Shown: piece after piece, positions 7,972-17,024 of the stretch
Layout: each line of letters starts with the position of its first letter
Position numbering within the stretch: position 1 is the first letter of the stretch
Source: an uncultured Chitinophagaceae bacterium
GTDB lineage: Bacteria; Bacteroidota; Bacteroidia; Chitinophagales; Chitinophagaceae
DNA: 28,125 bases
Assembly: GCA_937900675.1 (NCBI GenBank)
Contig: CALCEA010000086.1
Location: forward strand, 1-28,125
Reading direction: 5' to 3'
Translations under genes and position numbers: made by a program
The notes under the pieces: model-generated
Told to the model about the DNA's origin: nothing
Database searches by the model: none
The model's input: the letters and a program-made list of their open reading frames with translations, nothing else

Positions 7972-10900
7972 CTACTCTTCTTCGTCGAAGCTCATTGCTT
8001 CACGAGTAGTTGCCAATACTTCATATTCTTCCTTGCTACCTACGATCAATTTCTCGAACTCTTTTTGACCAGTACCAGCAGGGATTAAATGACCAGTAAT
8101 TACGTTCTCTTTCAAGCCCAACATCATATCTACCTTACCTTGAATTGCGGCTTGGCTTAATACTTTAGTTGTTTCTTGGAATGAAGCAGCTGAGATCCAG
8201 CTTTGAACGCCTAATGAAGCTTTAGTAATACCTAATAATACTGGACGAGCTGTAGCAGGTTTTGCATCACGCACTTCTACTACTTTCTTATCAGCACGCT
8301 TTAAGATAGAATTCTCTTCTCTTAATTCACGAACAGTTACGATTTGTCCAGCTCTTAATTTAGCACTTTCACCAGCATCCACTACTACTTTCTTATCATA
8401 GATACGATCGTTCTCTTCGATAAAGTCAAAACGATCTTCTAAATCTTCTTCTAAGAACTTAGTATCACCAGCATCCACAATCTCTACTTTCTTCATCATT
8501 TGACGCACAATCACTTCGATATGCTTGTCATTGATTTTTACACCTTGTAAACGATATACCTCTTGGATTTCATTTACAACATATTCTTGTACAGCGTGTG
8601 GACCTTTGATTGATAAGATATCCGCTGGAGCGATTTGACCATCAGATAATGGTGAACCTGCTTTCACGAAATCGCTATCTTGAACTAAGATCTGACGAGT
8701 TAATGGTACTAAGTATTTCTTCACCATACCGTCTTTAGACTCAACGATGATTTCTCTATTACCACGCTTGATATTTCCGAATGTAACCACACCATCAATT
8801 TCACAAACAATCGCAGGGTTACCTGGATTTCTTGCTTCAAATAATTCAGTTACACGAGGTAAACCTCCCGTGATATCTCTTAACTTACCTAATACTCTTG
8901 GAATCTTCACTAATACTTGACCAGCTTTCACTTCCACACCTTCTTCGATAACAATGTGAGAACCTACTGGTAAGTTATAATGTTTGTTATCCTTACCACC
9001 TTCTAAGATAATAGTTGGAATCTTTGTTTTATCCTTAGATTCAATAACCACTTTCTCACGGTGACCTGTTTGCTCATCCGCTTCGTCACGGTATGTGAAA
9101 CCTTCTGTAATATTATCAAATTTAATTGTACCATTTTGCTCAGCAACAATTACGTTGTTGAATGGATCCCATGTACAAATCACTTCACCTTTCTTAATTT
9201 GCGCACCATCTTTTACAGATAAGATTGCACCATAAGGAACGTTGTTCGTAATTAATAAACGATCATTCTTCACATCCATAATTCTTACCTCACCAGTACG
9301 ACCAATTACCACTTTAACTTTATTGCCTTCGTTGTTTACCGTATCAACAGTTCTTAAACCATCGAATTGAATGGTACCATCAAACTTAGCGTTTAAGCTA
9401 GATTCAACAGATGAAGATCCGGCAACACCACCCACGTGGAAAGTACGCAATGTCAACTGTGTACCAGGTTCACCAATTGATTGTGCAGCGATAATACCTA
9501 CAGCATCACCTTTTTGAGTGATATAACCTGTAGCTAAGTTTCTACCATAACATTTCACACAAACACCACGCTTGCTCTCACATGTTAATACAGAACGGAT
9601 TTCAACCGTTTCAATACCAGCATCTTCAATAGCTCTTGCTGTGTCGATAGTTATTTCATCACCAGCAGCTACTAACAATTCGTTAGTGATTGGGTTGAAT
9701 ACATCATGTAAAGATGTACGACCTTCAATTCTATCTGCTAATGGTTCGATTAAGTCTTCGTTGTCTTTTAATGCACTTGTTGCTGTACCTCTTAATGTAC
9801 CACAATCTTCTTCAGAGATTACCACGTCTTGAGAAACGTCCACTAAACGACGAGTTAAGTAACCCGCATCCGCAGTTTTCAAGGCTGTATCGGCAAGACC
9901 CTTACGAGCACCGTGTGTAGAGATAAAGTAATCTAAGACGTTCAATCCACCTTTAAAGTTAGATAAGATTGGGTTTTCAATTACCTCAGATCCTGTACTA
10001 CCACTCTTACGAGGTTTAGCCATCAATCCACGAATACCTACCAACTGCTTAACCTGTGTCTTACTACCTCTCGCTCCAGAATCCAACATCATGTAAACAG
10101 AGTTGAAACCTTGCTTATCAGTAGCCATTTCACGAATTAAAGTATCAGTGATACGAGTATCTACTCTACCCCAGATATCAATAACTTGGTTATAACGCTC
10201 GTTGTTAGTGATTAAACCCATGTTGTAGTTTTCCCAAACTTCTTCTACTTCTTGCTTAGCGCTTTCTAATAACTCACTTCTTAACGCTGGGATAACTAAG
10301 TCGTTTACGTTGAATGATAAACCACCACGGAACGCCATTCTAAATCCTAAAGTCTTGATATCATCCAAGAATTTAGCAGTTGTTGGAACATCTGTGATTT
10401 TGATAATATCACCAATGATTTCTCTTAAAGATTTTTTAGTCAACAATGCGTTTACATAACCTACTGCTGCTGGAACATGTTGGTTAAATAACACTCTACC
10501 AACTGTAGTATCAATTAATTTCTTAACGATCGTACCGTTGTTCTCACGCACATTCGCTCTTACCTTAATGTTAGCGTGTAAATCAACTTGGTTTTCATTG
10601 TATGCAATCACTACTTCGTCTAAGCTATAGAACGCTTTACCTTGACCTTTGATAGTCTCTGTTTCGTTCGTTACTTTTCCTTTTGTGATATAGTATAAAC
10701 CTAACACCATGTCCTGAGAAGGAAGCGTGATAGGCGTACCATTTTGTGGGTTCAAGATATTGTGAGAAGACAACATCAATAATTGTGCTTCCAAGATAGC
10801 CGCATGGCTTAATGGAACGTGCACCGCCATTTGGTCACCATCGAAATCGGCGTTGAACGCTGAGGTAACTAATGGGTGTAATTGAATTGCTTTACCTTCT

Positions 10901-12261
10901 ACTAATTTTGGTTGGAAAGCCTGAATAGATAAACGGTGCAATGTTGGGGCACGGTTTAACATTACTGGATGTCCTTTCAAAATATTTTCTAAGATATCCC
11001 AAATCACTGCTTCTTTTTTATCTACCAATTTCTTAGCAGACTTCACAGTTTTAACGATACCTCTTTCAATTAATTTACGAATAATAAATGGCTTGAATAA
11101 TTCAGCTGCCATATCTTTTGGTAATCCGCACTCGTGCATTTTTAATTCAGGTCCTACAACGATTACAGAACGACCAGAATAATCCACACGCTTACCTAAT
11201 AAGTTTTGACGGAAACGACCTTGTTTACCTTTCAATACATCAGATAAAGATTTTAAAGCACGTCCACCTTCAGCTTTAACAGCGTTAGACTTACGAGAGT
11301 TATCGAATAAAGAATCGATTGCCTCTTGTAACATACGCTTTTCATTACGTAAGATTACTTCTGGTGCTTTAATTTCCAACAAACGCTTTAAACGGTTGTT
11401 ACGGATAATTACACGACGATATAAGTCATTCAAATCAGAAGAAGCAAAACGGCCACCATCTAATGGCACCAATGGTCTTAATTCTGGTGGAATAACTGGA
11501 ATATATTTCATCACCATCCACTCTGGTTGGTTAGTGATATGTGTTTTAGCTTCACGGAAAGATTCAACAACGCTTAAACGCTTTAACGCATCCGCTTTTC
11601 TTTGTTGAGAAGTTTCGTTCGCAGCAGCATCACGCAAAGTGAAACTTAAAGTGTCTAAATCTAATAAACCTAATAAATCATGAACTGCTTCCGCACCCAT
11701 TTTAGCGATGAACTTTTGTGGATCATCATCAGGTAAATATTGATTCTCTTTAGGTAATGTATCTAATAAATCTAAGTACTCTTCTTCTGTTAATAAATCA
11801 CCAACTTTTAAGTTGTCTTTAATACCAGATTGGATCACTACATAACGCTCATAGTAAATGATTGTTTCTAATTTCTTAGAACTCATTCCTAATAAGTATC
11901 CGATCTTGTTAGGTAAAGATTTAAAATACCAGATATGCACTACAGGTACCACTAATTTAATGTGACCCATACGCTCACGACGCACTTTCTTTTCTGTTAC
12001 TTCTACACCACAACGATCACACACAATACCCTTATAACGGATACGCTTGTATTTACCACAAGCACACTCATAATCCTTTACTGGACCAAAGATGCGCTCG
12101 CAGAACAAACCATCACGCTCAGGCTTGTAAGTACGGTAGTTGATGGTTTCTGGTTTTAACACCTCACCAAAGCTTCTTTCCAAAATACTGTCTGGAGATG
12201 CCAAACTGATTGTTATTTGTGAAAAAGCTGGACGTTGTCTATTCTCTTTTTTGAATGCCAT
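7972..12261 (-). CDS. rpoC: DNA-directed RNA polymerase subunit beta' RpoC
   Basis: The protein is the full-length beta' subunit of 1429 residues, which carries the catalytic centre of RNA polymerase. The N-terminal zinc-binding domain has Cys66, Cys68, Cys81 and Cys84 in the form CACG...CDRC. RVDYSGRSVIVVGPEL and HPVMLNRAPTLHR lead into the invariant NADFDGDQ at 470-477, whose three aspartates hold the catalytic Mg ion. The trigger-loop/bridge-helix region includes GARGSKTQVKQLVGIRGLMAKP. The second zinc site (EEDCG, LTCES, GVC, KCYGR) precedes the GEPGTQLTLRTFHVGG motif. The C-terminus ends with the usual acidic tail (SFDEEE). It follows rpoB by 50 nt and ends in a strong terminator. No anomalies were seen. 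Confidence 0.98.
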   Translation of the reverse strand: MAFKKENRQRPAFSQITISLASPDSILERSFGEVLKPETINYRTYKPERDGLFCERIFGPVKDYECACGKYKRIRYKGIVCDRCGVEVTEKKVRRERMGHIKLVVPVVHIWYFKSLPNKIGYLLGMSSKKLETIIYYERYVVIQSGIKDNLKVGDLLTEEEYLDLLDTLPKENQYLPDDDPQKFIAKMGAEAVHDLLGLLDLDTLSFTLRDAAANETSQQRKADALKRLSVVESFREAKTHITNQPEWMVMKYIPVIPPELRPLVPLDGGRFASSDLNDLYRRVIIRNNRLKRLLEIKAPEVILRNEKRMLQEAIDSLFDNSRKSNAVKAEGGRALKSLSDVLKGKQGRFRQNLLGKRVDYSGRSVIVVGPELKMHECGLPKDMAAELFKPFIIRKLIERGIVKTVKSAKKLVDKKEAVIWDILENILKGHPVMLNRAPTLHRLSIQAFQPKLVEGKAIQLHPLVTSAFNADFDGDQMAVHVPLSHAAILEAQLLMLSSHNILNPQNGTPITLPSQDMVLGLYYITKGKVTNETETIKGQGKAFYSLDEVVIAYNENQVDLHANIKVRANVRENNGTIVKKLIDTTVGRVLFNQHVPAAVGYVNALLTKKSLREIIGDIIKITDVPTTAKFLDDIKTLGFRMAFRGGLSFNVNDLVIPALRSELLESAKQEVEEVWENYNMGLITNNERYNQVIDIWGRVDTRITDTLIREMATDKQGFNSVYMMLDSGARGSKTQVKQLVGIRGLMAKPRKSGSTGSEVIENPILSNFKGGLNVLDYFISTHGARKGLADTALKTADAGYLTRRLVDVSQDVVISEEDCGTLRGTATSALKDNEDLIEPLADRIEGRTSLHDVFNPITNELLVAAGDEITIDTARAIEDAGIETVEIRSVLTCESKRGVCVKCYGRNLATGYITQKGDAVGIIAAQSIGEPGTQLTLRTFHVGGVAGSSSVESSLNAKFDGTIQFDGLRTVDTVNNEGNKVKVVIGRTGEVRIMDVKNDRLLITNNVPYGAILSVKDGAQIKKGEVICTWDPFNNVIVAEQNGTIKFDNITEGFTYRDEADEQTGHREKVVIESKDKTKIPTIILEGGKDNKHYNLPVGSHIVIEEGVEVKAGQVLVKIPRVLGKLRDITGGLPRVTELFEARNPGNPAIVCEIDGVVTFGNIKRGNREIIVESKDGMVKKYLVPLTRQILVQDSDFVKAGSPLSDGQIAPADILSIKGPHAVQEYVVNEIQEVYRLQGVKINDKHIEVIVRQMMKKVEIVDAGDTKFLEEDLEDRFDFIEENDRIYDKKVVVDAGESAKLRAGQIVTVRELREENSILKRADKKVVEVRDAKPATARPVLLGITKASLGVQSWISAASFQETTKVLSQAAIQGKVDMMLGLKENVITGHLIPAGTGQKEFEKLIVGSKEEYEVLATTREAMSFDEEE

Positions 12262-12311
12262 ATAATTTTTTTAAGAATGTTAGTTACTTGTTTTGATTCT
12301 AGTTTTATCTA

Positions 12312-15300
12312 TTAATCAAATTTTAAATCTAAACCTAAGCCTCTCAATTCATGTACTAATACATTGAAAGATTCAGGGATACCAGCTTTAGGAATATTCT
12401 CGCCTTTTACAATGGCTTCATATGTCTTAGCTCTACCGATGATATCATCAGATTTAAGTGTCAATAACTCTTGAAGAATGTTAGATGCACCATATGCTTC
12501 CAATGCCCATACCTCCATCTCACCAAAACGCTGACCACCAAACTGAGCTTTACCACCCAATGGTTGTTGTGTAATCAAACTGTATGGTCCGATAGAACGC
12601 GCGTGCATCTTATCATCCACCATGTGGTGTAATTTGATCATGTAGATCACACCCACAGATGTTTTTTGGTGGAAACGCTCTCCAGTTTCTCCATCAAATA
12701 AATAAGTATGTCCGTTATTAGGAATACCTGCTTCAACACATAAATCTTCGATTTGTGTTGTGCTAGCACCGTCAAAAATTGGAGTAGCGAATTTCACACC
12801 CAATTTCTTACCAGTCCATCCTAAGATTGTTTCATAGATCTGACCTAAGTTCATACGAGAAGGTACACCCAATGGATTCAATACGATATCTACTGGAGTT
12901 CCGTCTTCCATGAATGGCATATCTTCTTGACGAACAATTTTCGCAACGATACCTTTGTTACCGTGACGACCCGCCATCTTATCACCCACTTTCAACTTAC
13001 GCTTAACCGCCAAGTATACTTTAGCTAATTTCAATACACCTGCTGGTAATTCGTCACCGATTGAAATGTTAAATTTCTCACGCTTGTAACGACCTAACTC
13101 TTCGTTGTATTTAATGCTATAGTTGTGTAATAAGGTATTGATTAAATCATCTGTCTTCTTATCGCCAGTCCAACCTAATGGATTCACATTTTGGAAATCG
13201 ATCGAAGCTAAATTTTTAGCATTGAACTTGCTTCCTTTTGGAATTAATGTTTCACCAAAGTTGTTTACTACACCTGGAGTAGTATGATCTTTCAATAAAG
13301 TTTGTAATTTATCAATTAACAAATCTTTTAATGCAGTCTCATTCTCTTCGTGTTGTTTTTCAACTTTATCCAATTGAGCTTTTTCACGAACCTTACCACT
13401 CTTATCTTTCTTCGCTCTTTGGAATAATTTTTTATCAATAACCACACCTTCAGTTCCGTTAGCTGCTTTTAAAGAAGCATCTTTTGCATCACCTGCTTTG
13501 TCACCAAAGATGGCACGCAATAATTTTTCTTCTGGTGTAGGATCTGATTCACCTTTAGGAGTGATTTTACCAATTAAGATATCTCCTTCTTTAACTGGAG
13601 CACCAATTCTGATAATACCGTTTTCATCTAAATCTTTTGTAGCTTCTTCAGAAACGTTTGGAATATCAGAAGTTAATTCTTCTTCTCCTAATTTAGTATC
13701 ACGCACTTCTAATTCATATTCATCAATGTGAATAGAAGTAAATAAATCTTCACGAACAACTCTTTCACTAATTACAATCGCATCCTCGAAGTTGTAACCC
13801 TTCCATGGCATGAAGGCCACTTGTAAGTTTCTTCCTAATGCTAATTCACCACCTTGAGTTGCATAACCACCCGTTAAGAAATCACCTTTCTTCACTTTTT
13901 GACCTTTCTTAACTGCTGGAGTTAAGTTGATACAAGTAGATTGGTTAGTCTTAATGAACTTAGTTAATTTATAAACAATTAAGTCTTCGTTAAAGCTTAC
14001 TAAACGATCCATTTCATTACGGTTGTAACGAACATGAATTTCGTTTGCATCTACAAACTCTACCACACCATCACCTTCAGCGTGAATTTGAATTCTCGCA
14101 TCACGAGCAGCTTTTCCTTCTAATCCAGTACCAACAATTGGCACTTCTGGACGAATCAATGGTACCGCTTGTCGTTGCATGTTTGATCCCATCAAAGCAC
14201 GGTTAGCATCATCATGCTCTAAGAAAGGAATCAATGAAGCACTCAAACCAACAATTTGGTTAGGAGCCACATCCATGTATTCCACTTCAGATTTTTCTAA
14301 GATTGGGAAGTCACCTGTTTGACGAGATACAACCTTCTCTTCAGCAAATTCTGCTTTATCATTTAATGGTGCATTAGACTGTGCGATCTTCGCAGTATCT
14401 TCTTCTTCTGCACTTAAATAAGTTAATGTCTTTAAGTTTACTTTACCATTTTCTACTTTACGGTATGGAGTTTCAATGAAGCCCATATCGTTGATCTTTG
14501 CGTGTACACACAAAGTAGAAATCAAACCAATGTTTGGTCCTTCTGGTGTTTCAATAGTACAAAGACGACCGTAATGAGAATAGTGTACGTCACGCACCTC
14601 GAAACCAGCACGCTCTCTACTTAATCCGCCGGGTCCTAATGCGGAAACACGACGCTTATGCGTGATTTCACTCAATGGATTGGTTTGGTCTAAGAATTGA
14701 GATAACTGAGAAGTTCCGAAGAATGAGTTGATCACAGAAGATAAAGTTCTTGCATTGATCAAATCAACTGGAGTGAATACCTCGTTATCACGCACATTCA
14801 TACGCTCACGGATAGTACGCGCCATACGCGCTAAACCTACACCGAATTGAGCATACAATTGCTCTCCTACTGTACGAATACGACGATTGCTTAAGTGATC
14901 GATATCATCAATCTCTGCTTTCGCATTTGTTAAACGCACTAAGTACTTAATGATTTCGATGATATCATTCTTAGTTAATACTTTCTTATCTAAAGCTAAA
15001 TCATGACCTAACTTCTTGTTGATCTTGTAACGACCAACTTCACCTAAATCATAACGCTTGTCAGAGAAGAACAATTTATCAATGATACCACGAGCCGTTT
15101 CATTATCAGGAGCATCAGCACCTCTTAATTGACGGTAAATATGTTGAACAGCTTCTAATTCTGAGTTAGAAGTATCCTTATTTAATGTGTTGTAGATAAT
15201 TGCATAATCACCACCTACATCTTCTTTTTGAATGAATACACTCTTCGCACCCATTTCAACGATTAAAGCAATCGCGTCATCATCTAAGATCACATCACGC

Positions 15301-16115
15301 TCTAATACGATTTCATTTCTTTCAATGCTCACTACTTCACCAGTGTCTTCATCCACAAAATCTTCTACCCATGTTCTTAAAACACGAGCAGCTAATTTTT
15401 TACCAGCATGCTTAGCTAAAGTTTTCTTGTCAGCAGCAACCTCATCAGCCATGCCGAATAATTCCAAGATATCTTTATCAGTTTCAAAACCAATTGAACG
15501 CAATAAAGTTGTTACAGGGAATTTTTTCTTACGATCGATGTAAGCATACATCACGTTGTTAATATCAGTTGCAAATTCCATCCATGCACCCTTGAAAGGA
15601 ATTACACGAGCAGAATAAATCTTAGTTCCGTTTGGATGTGTTGATTGTCCAAAGAACACACCAGGAGAACGGTGTAATTGAGAAACTACAACACGCTCAG
15701 CACCATTGATAACAAAAGTACCTCTTGGTGTCATGTAAGGGATGTTTCCTAAGAATACATCCTGTACAATAGTTTGGAAATCTACGTGCTCTTCATCATT
15801 ACAGCTTAATCTTAATTTCGCTTTTAATGGAACAGCGTAAGTTAATCCACGCTCCATACACTCATCAATAGTGTATCTTGGTGGATCGATAAAATAATCC
15901 AAGAATTCTAAAACGAAAATGTTTCTTGTATCCGTGATAGGAAAATTTTCCTTGAATACACGGAACAAACCTTCTACGTTTCTTCTGTCTGGAGTTGTTT
16001 CTAATTGGAAAAATTCTTTGAAAGATTCTAATTGAATGTCTAGTAAGTCTGGAGCTTCTGCGACATTTTTAATCTTACCAAAATTGGTTCTGTTGTTCAA
16101 GATTGTTGTTGACAT
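12312..16115 (-). CDS. rpoB: DNA-directed RNA polymerase subunit beta RpoB
   Basis: The protein is the beta subunit, 1267 residues from the ATG at 16113-16115. The frame stays open to a TTG at 16217, but the upstream residues do not look like RpoB, and MSTTILNNRTNFGKI fits Bacteroidota RpoB. The rifampicin pocket is intact and wild type: FFGTSQLSQFLDQTNPLSEITH followed by KRRVSALGPGGLSRERAG. The equivalents of E. coli Asp516, His526 and Ser531 are all present, so no target-site resistance is predicted. The catalytic-region segments KVGDKMAGRHGNKG and the C-terminal QQPLGGKAQFGGQRFGEMEVWALEAYGA are complete. It is preceded by an unusually long 5' region after a terminator hairpin and followed by rpoC after 50 nt. 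Confidence 0.97.
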   Translation of the reverse strand: MSTTILNNRTNFGKIKNVAEAPDLLDIQLESFKEFFQLETTPDRRNVEGLFRVFKENFPITDTRNIFVLEFLDYFIDPPRYTIDECMERGLTYAVPLKAKLRLSCNDEEHVDFQTIVQDVFLGNIPYMTPRGTFVINGAERVVVSQLHRSPGVFFGQSTHPNGTKIYSARVIPFKGAWMEFATDINNVMYAYIDRKKKFPVTTLLRSIGFETDKDILELFGMADEVAADKKTLAKHAGKKLAARVLRTWVEDFVDEDTGEVVSIERNEIVLERDVILDDDAIALIVEMGAKSVFIQKEDVGGDYAIIYNTLNKDTSNSELEAVQHIYRQLRGADAPDNETARGIIDKLFFSDKRYDLGEVGRYKINKKLGHDLALDKKVLTKNDIIEIIKYLVRLTNAKAEIDDIDHLSNRRIRTVGEQLYAQFGVGLARMARTIRERMNVRDNEVFTPVDLINARTLSSVINSFFGTSQLSQFLDQTNPLSEITHKRRVSALGPGGLSRERAGFEVRDVHYSHYGRLCTIETPEGPNIGLISTLCVHAKINDMGFIETPYRKVENGKVNLKTLTYLSAEEEDTAKIAQSNAPLNDKAEFAEEKVVSRQTGDFPILEKSEVEYMDVAPNQIVGLSASLIPFLEHDDANRALMGSNMQRQAVPLIRPEVPIVGTGLEGKAARDARIQIHAEGDGVVEFVDANEIHVRYNRNEMDRLVSFNEDLIVYKLTKFIKTNQSTCINLTPAVKKGQKVKKGDFLTGGYATQGGELALGRNLQVAFMPWKGYNFEDAIVISERVVREDLFTSIHIDEYELEVRDTKLGEEELTSDIPNVSEEATKDLDENGIIRIGAPVKEGDILIGKITPKGESDPTPEEKLLRAIFGDKAGDAKDASLKAANGTEGVVIDKKLFQRAKKDKSGKVREKAQLDKVEKQHEENETALKDLLIDKLQTLLKDHTTPGVVNNFGETLIPKGSKFNAKNLASIDFQNVNPLGWTGDKKTDDLINTLLHNYSIKYNEELGRYKREKFNISIGDELPAGVLKLAKVYLAVKRKLKVGDKMAGRHGNKGIVAKIVRQEDMPFMEDGTPVDIVLNPLGVPSRMNLGQIYETILGWTGKKLGVKFATPIFDGASTTQIEDLCVEAGIPNNGHTYLFDGETGERFHQKTSVGVIYMIKLHHMVDDKMHARSIGPYSLITQQPLGGKAQFGGQRFGEMEVWALEAYGASNILQELLTLKSDDIIGRAKTYEAIVKGENIPKAGIPESFNVLVHELRGLGLDLKFD

Positions 16116-16475
16116 ACTTTCTAAACCAGGTTTTATTGCAATAAAATATTGGGGGAGCTTTTTGCTCAAATACCGTCTACCAACTGATACAGATATGTGG
16201 CCACCATATACGATCAATAGACAATACGCCCAAAATAAAGGATTGCAAAGTTAAGGAAAGAAGGGCACACTTAAAAACAAATTTTGTACCAAAAGCCTTG
16301 AAATTCAATATTTTTTCAAAAAAAATGCCCGTTTTGGACAGATTGTCGTATTATACATTATTTTATTGTATAAATTATTGAAAGTAAATTAATTTTACAT
16401 TGATATAAATATAAATATCAAAAAATCACCTCCCCTTTTACGGCCAATTTTAGATTATCCTTAACAAGGTAAACT
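16116..16475 (-). other. AT-rich rpoB leader / rplL-rpoB intergenic region without a gene
   Basis: This 360-nt stretch lies between the terminator behind rplL and the rpoB ATG. I see no convincing coding sequence and no clear Bacteroidota promoter. Several partial TA-rich elements occur, including TGTATAATAC near 16350-16360 on the minus strand. One notable element is an anti-Shine-Dalgarno complement, GGAGGTGA (16426-16433, minus strand), 7 nt before a TTG that opens an 8-codon frame (16421 down to 16395). The region may carry the rpoB promoter and leader, or serve as an attenuator leader for readthrough from rplL. Confidence 0.5.
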
Positions 16476-16505
16476 AAAAAGCCCCGGACAAAGTCCAGGG
16501 CTTTT
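16476..16505 (-). terminator. Terminator/attenuator hairpin between rplL and rpoB
   Basis: On the minus strand a 13-bp stem (plus-strand arms 16477-16489 and 16493-16505, one G-T wobble) closes on a 3-nt loop and runs into a T5 tract (A run 16476-16480). It lies 30 nt after the rplL stop. In E. coli a partial terminator at the same place lowers rpoBC relative to ribosomal protein genes, and the same use is likely here. Confidence 0.87.
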
Positions 16506-16535
16506 ATATGATTTTAGCACTTAGCTAAAGTAAAA

Positions 16536-16907
16536 TTACTTTACTTCAACTTCAGCACCTGCTTCTTTCAATTTAGCAGCGATATCATCAGCTTCTGCCT
16601 TAGATACACCTTCTTTAATTGCTTTAGGAGCGCCATCCACTAAATCTTTAGCTTCTTTCAAGCCAAGACCTGTTAAGTCTTTAACAACTTTAACTACGTT
16701 TAATTTGCTAGCACCACCGTTTGTTAAGATAACATCAAATGCTGTTTTCTCTGCAGCTGCTTCACCGCCACCGCCACCTGCTGCTACAACTACTGCTGCT
16801 GCTGCTGGTTCGATACCGTAATCAGCTTTTAAAACGTCTGCTAATTCTTGTACTTGTTTAACTGTTAAGCTTACTAATTCTTCAGCTAGTTTTTTTACGT
16901 CTGCCAT
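16536..16907 (-). CDS. rplL: Large ribosomal subunit protein bL12 (L7/L12)
   Basis: The protein has 123 residues and is the flexible stalk protein that recruits translation factors to the ribosome. The N-terminal dimerisation domain (MADVKKLAEELVSLTVKQVQELADVLK) is joined by an Ala/Gly hinge containing a GGGGGE run to the C-terminal factor-binding domain. That domain carries the conserved KLNVVKVVKDLTGLGLKEAKDLVDGAPKAIKEGV, the surface that contacts EF-Tu and EF-G. Length and order are normal. It lies 117 nt after rplJ, a longer gap than is typical, and this gap contains two hairpins. No Shine-Dalgarno sequence precedes the ATG. It is followed by a terminator. Confidence 0.97.
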   Translation of the reverse strand: MADVKKLAEELVSLTVKQVQELADVLKADYGIEPAAAAVVVAAGGGGGEAAAEKTAFDVILTNGGASKLNVVKVVKDLTGLGLKEAKDLVDGAPKAIKEGVSKAEADDIAAKLKEAGAEVEVK

Positions 16908-16920
16908 TTTGTTTCAATTT

Positions 16921-16953
16921 TTTCCGCTTTCAAAGCATCTGCTCCAGCGGAAG
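16921..16953 (-). promoter_or_regulatory. Hairpin in the rplL leader
   Basis: The arms TTCCGCT (16922-16928) and AGCGGAA (16946-16952) form a 7-bp perfect stem enclosing 17 nt, in which AGCA and TGCT can pair further. It lies about 14 nt upstream of the rplL start and has no T tract after it. It could be a processing or translation-control element. No family match is claimed. Confidence 0.4.
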
Positions 16954-16978
16954 GTTTAAAAAAATTATGTAACAATAT

Positions 16979-17006
16979 AAAAACAGAAACTCATTCGAGT
17001 CTTCTG
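16979..17006 (-). terminator. Terminator-like hairpin between rplJ and rplL
   Basis: On the minus strand CAGAA and ACTC (separated by a single bulged G) pair with GAGT and TTCTG around a GAAT loop, a 9-bp stem with one bulge. A T5 run follows directly (plus-strand A run 16979-16983). It lies 18 nt after the rplJ stop. It could be a leaky terminator or a processing hairpin inside the rplJL pair. Confidence 0.5.
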
Positions 17007-17024
17007 CAATTAACATTTTTGGAA

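Noticed and set aside
14600..14720. Possible rifampicin-resistance changes in rpoB
   Set aside because: The equivalents of Asp516, His526 and Ser531 are wild type in FLDQ, THKRR and VSALGPG.
15232..15543. Open frames antisense to rpoB (103 codons), and similar ones antisense to rpoC, rplA, rplJ and nusG
   Set aside because: They are Ser/Thr/Leu-rich shadows of strongly coding genes, with no recognisable domain or start context.
16116..16217. N-terminal extension of RpoB by 34 codons from a TTG
   Set aside because: The added residues are unlike RpoB, the start would be a TTG, and the ATG at 16113-16115 gives the usual Bacteroidota N-terminus.
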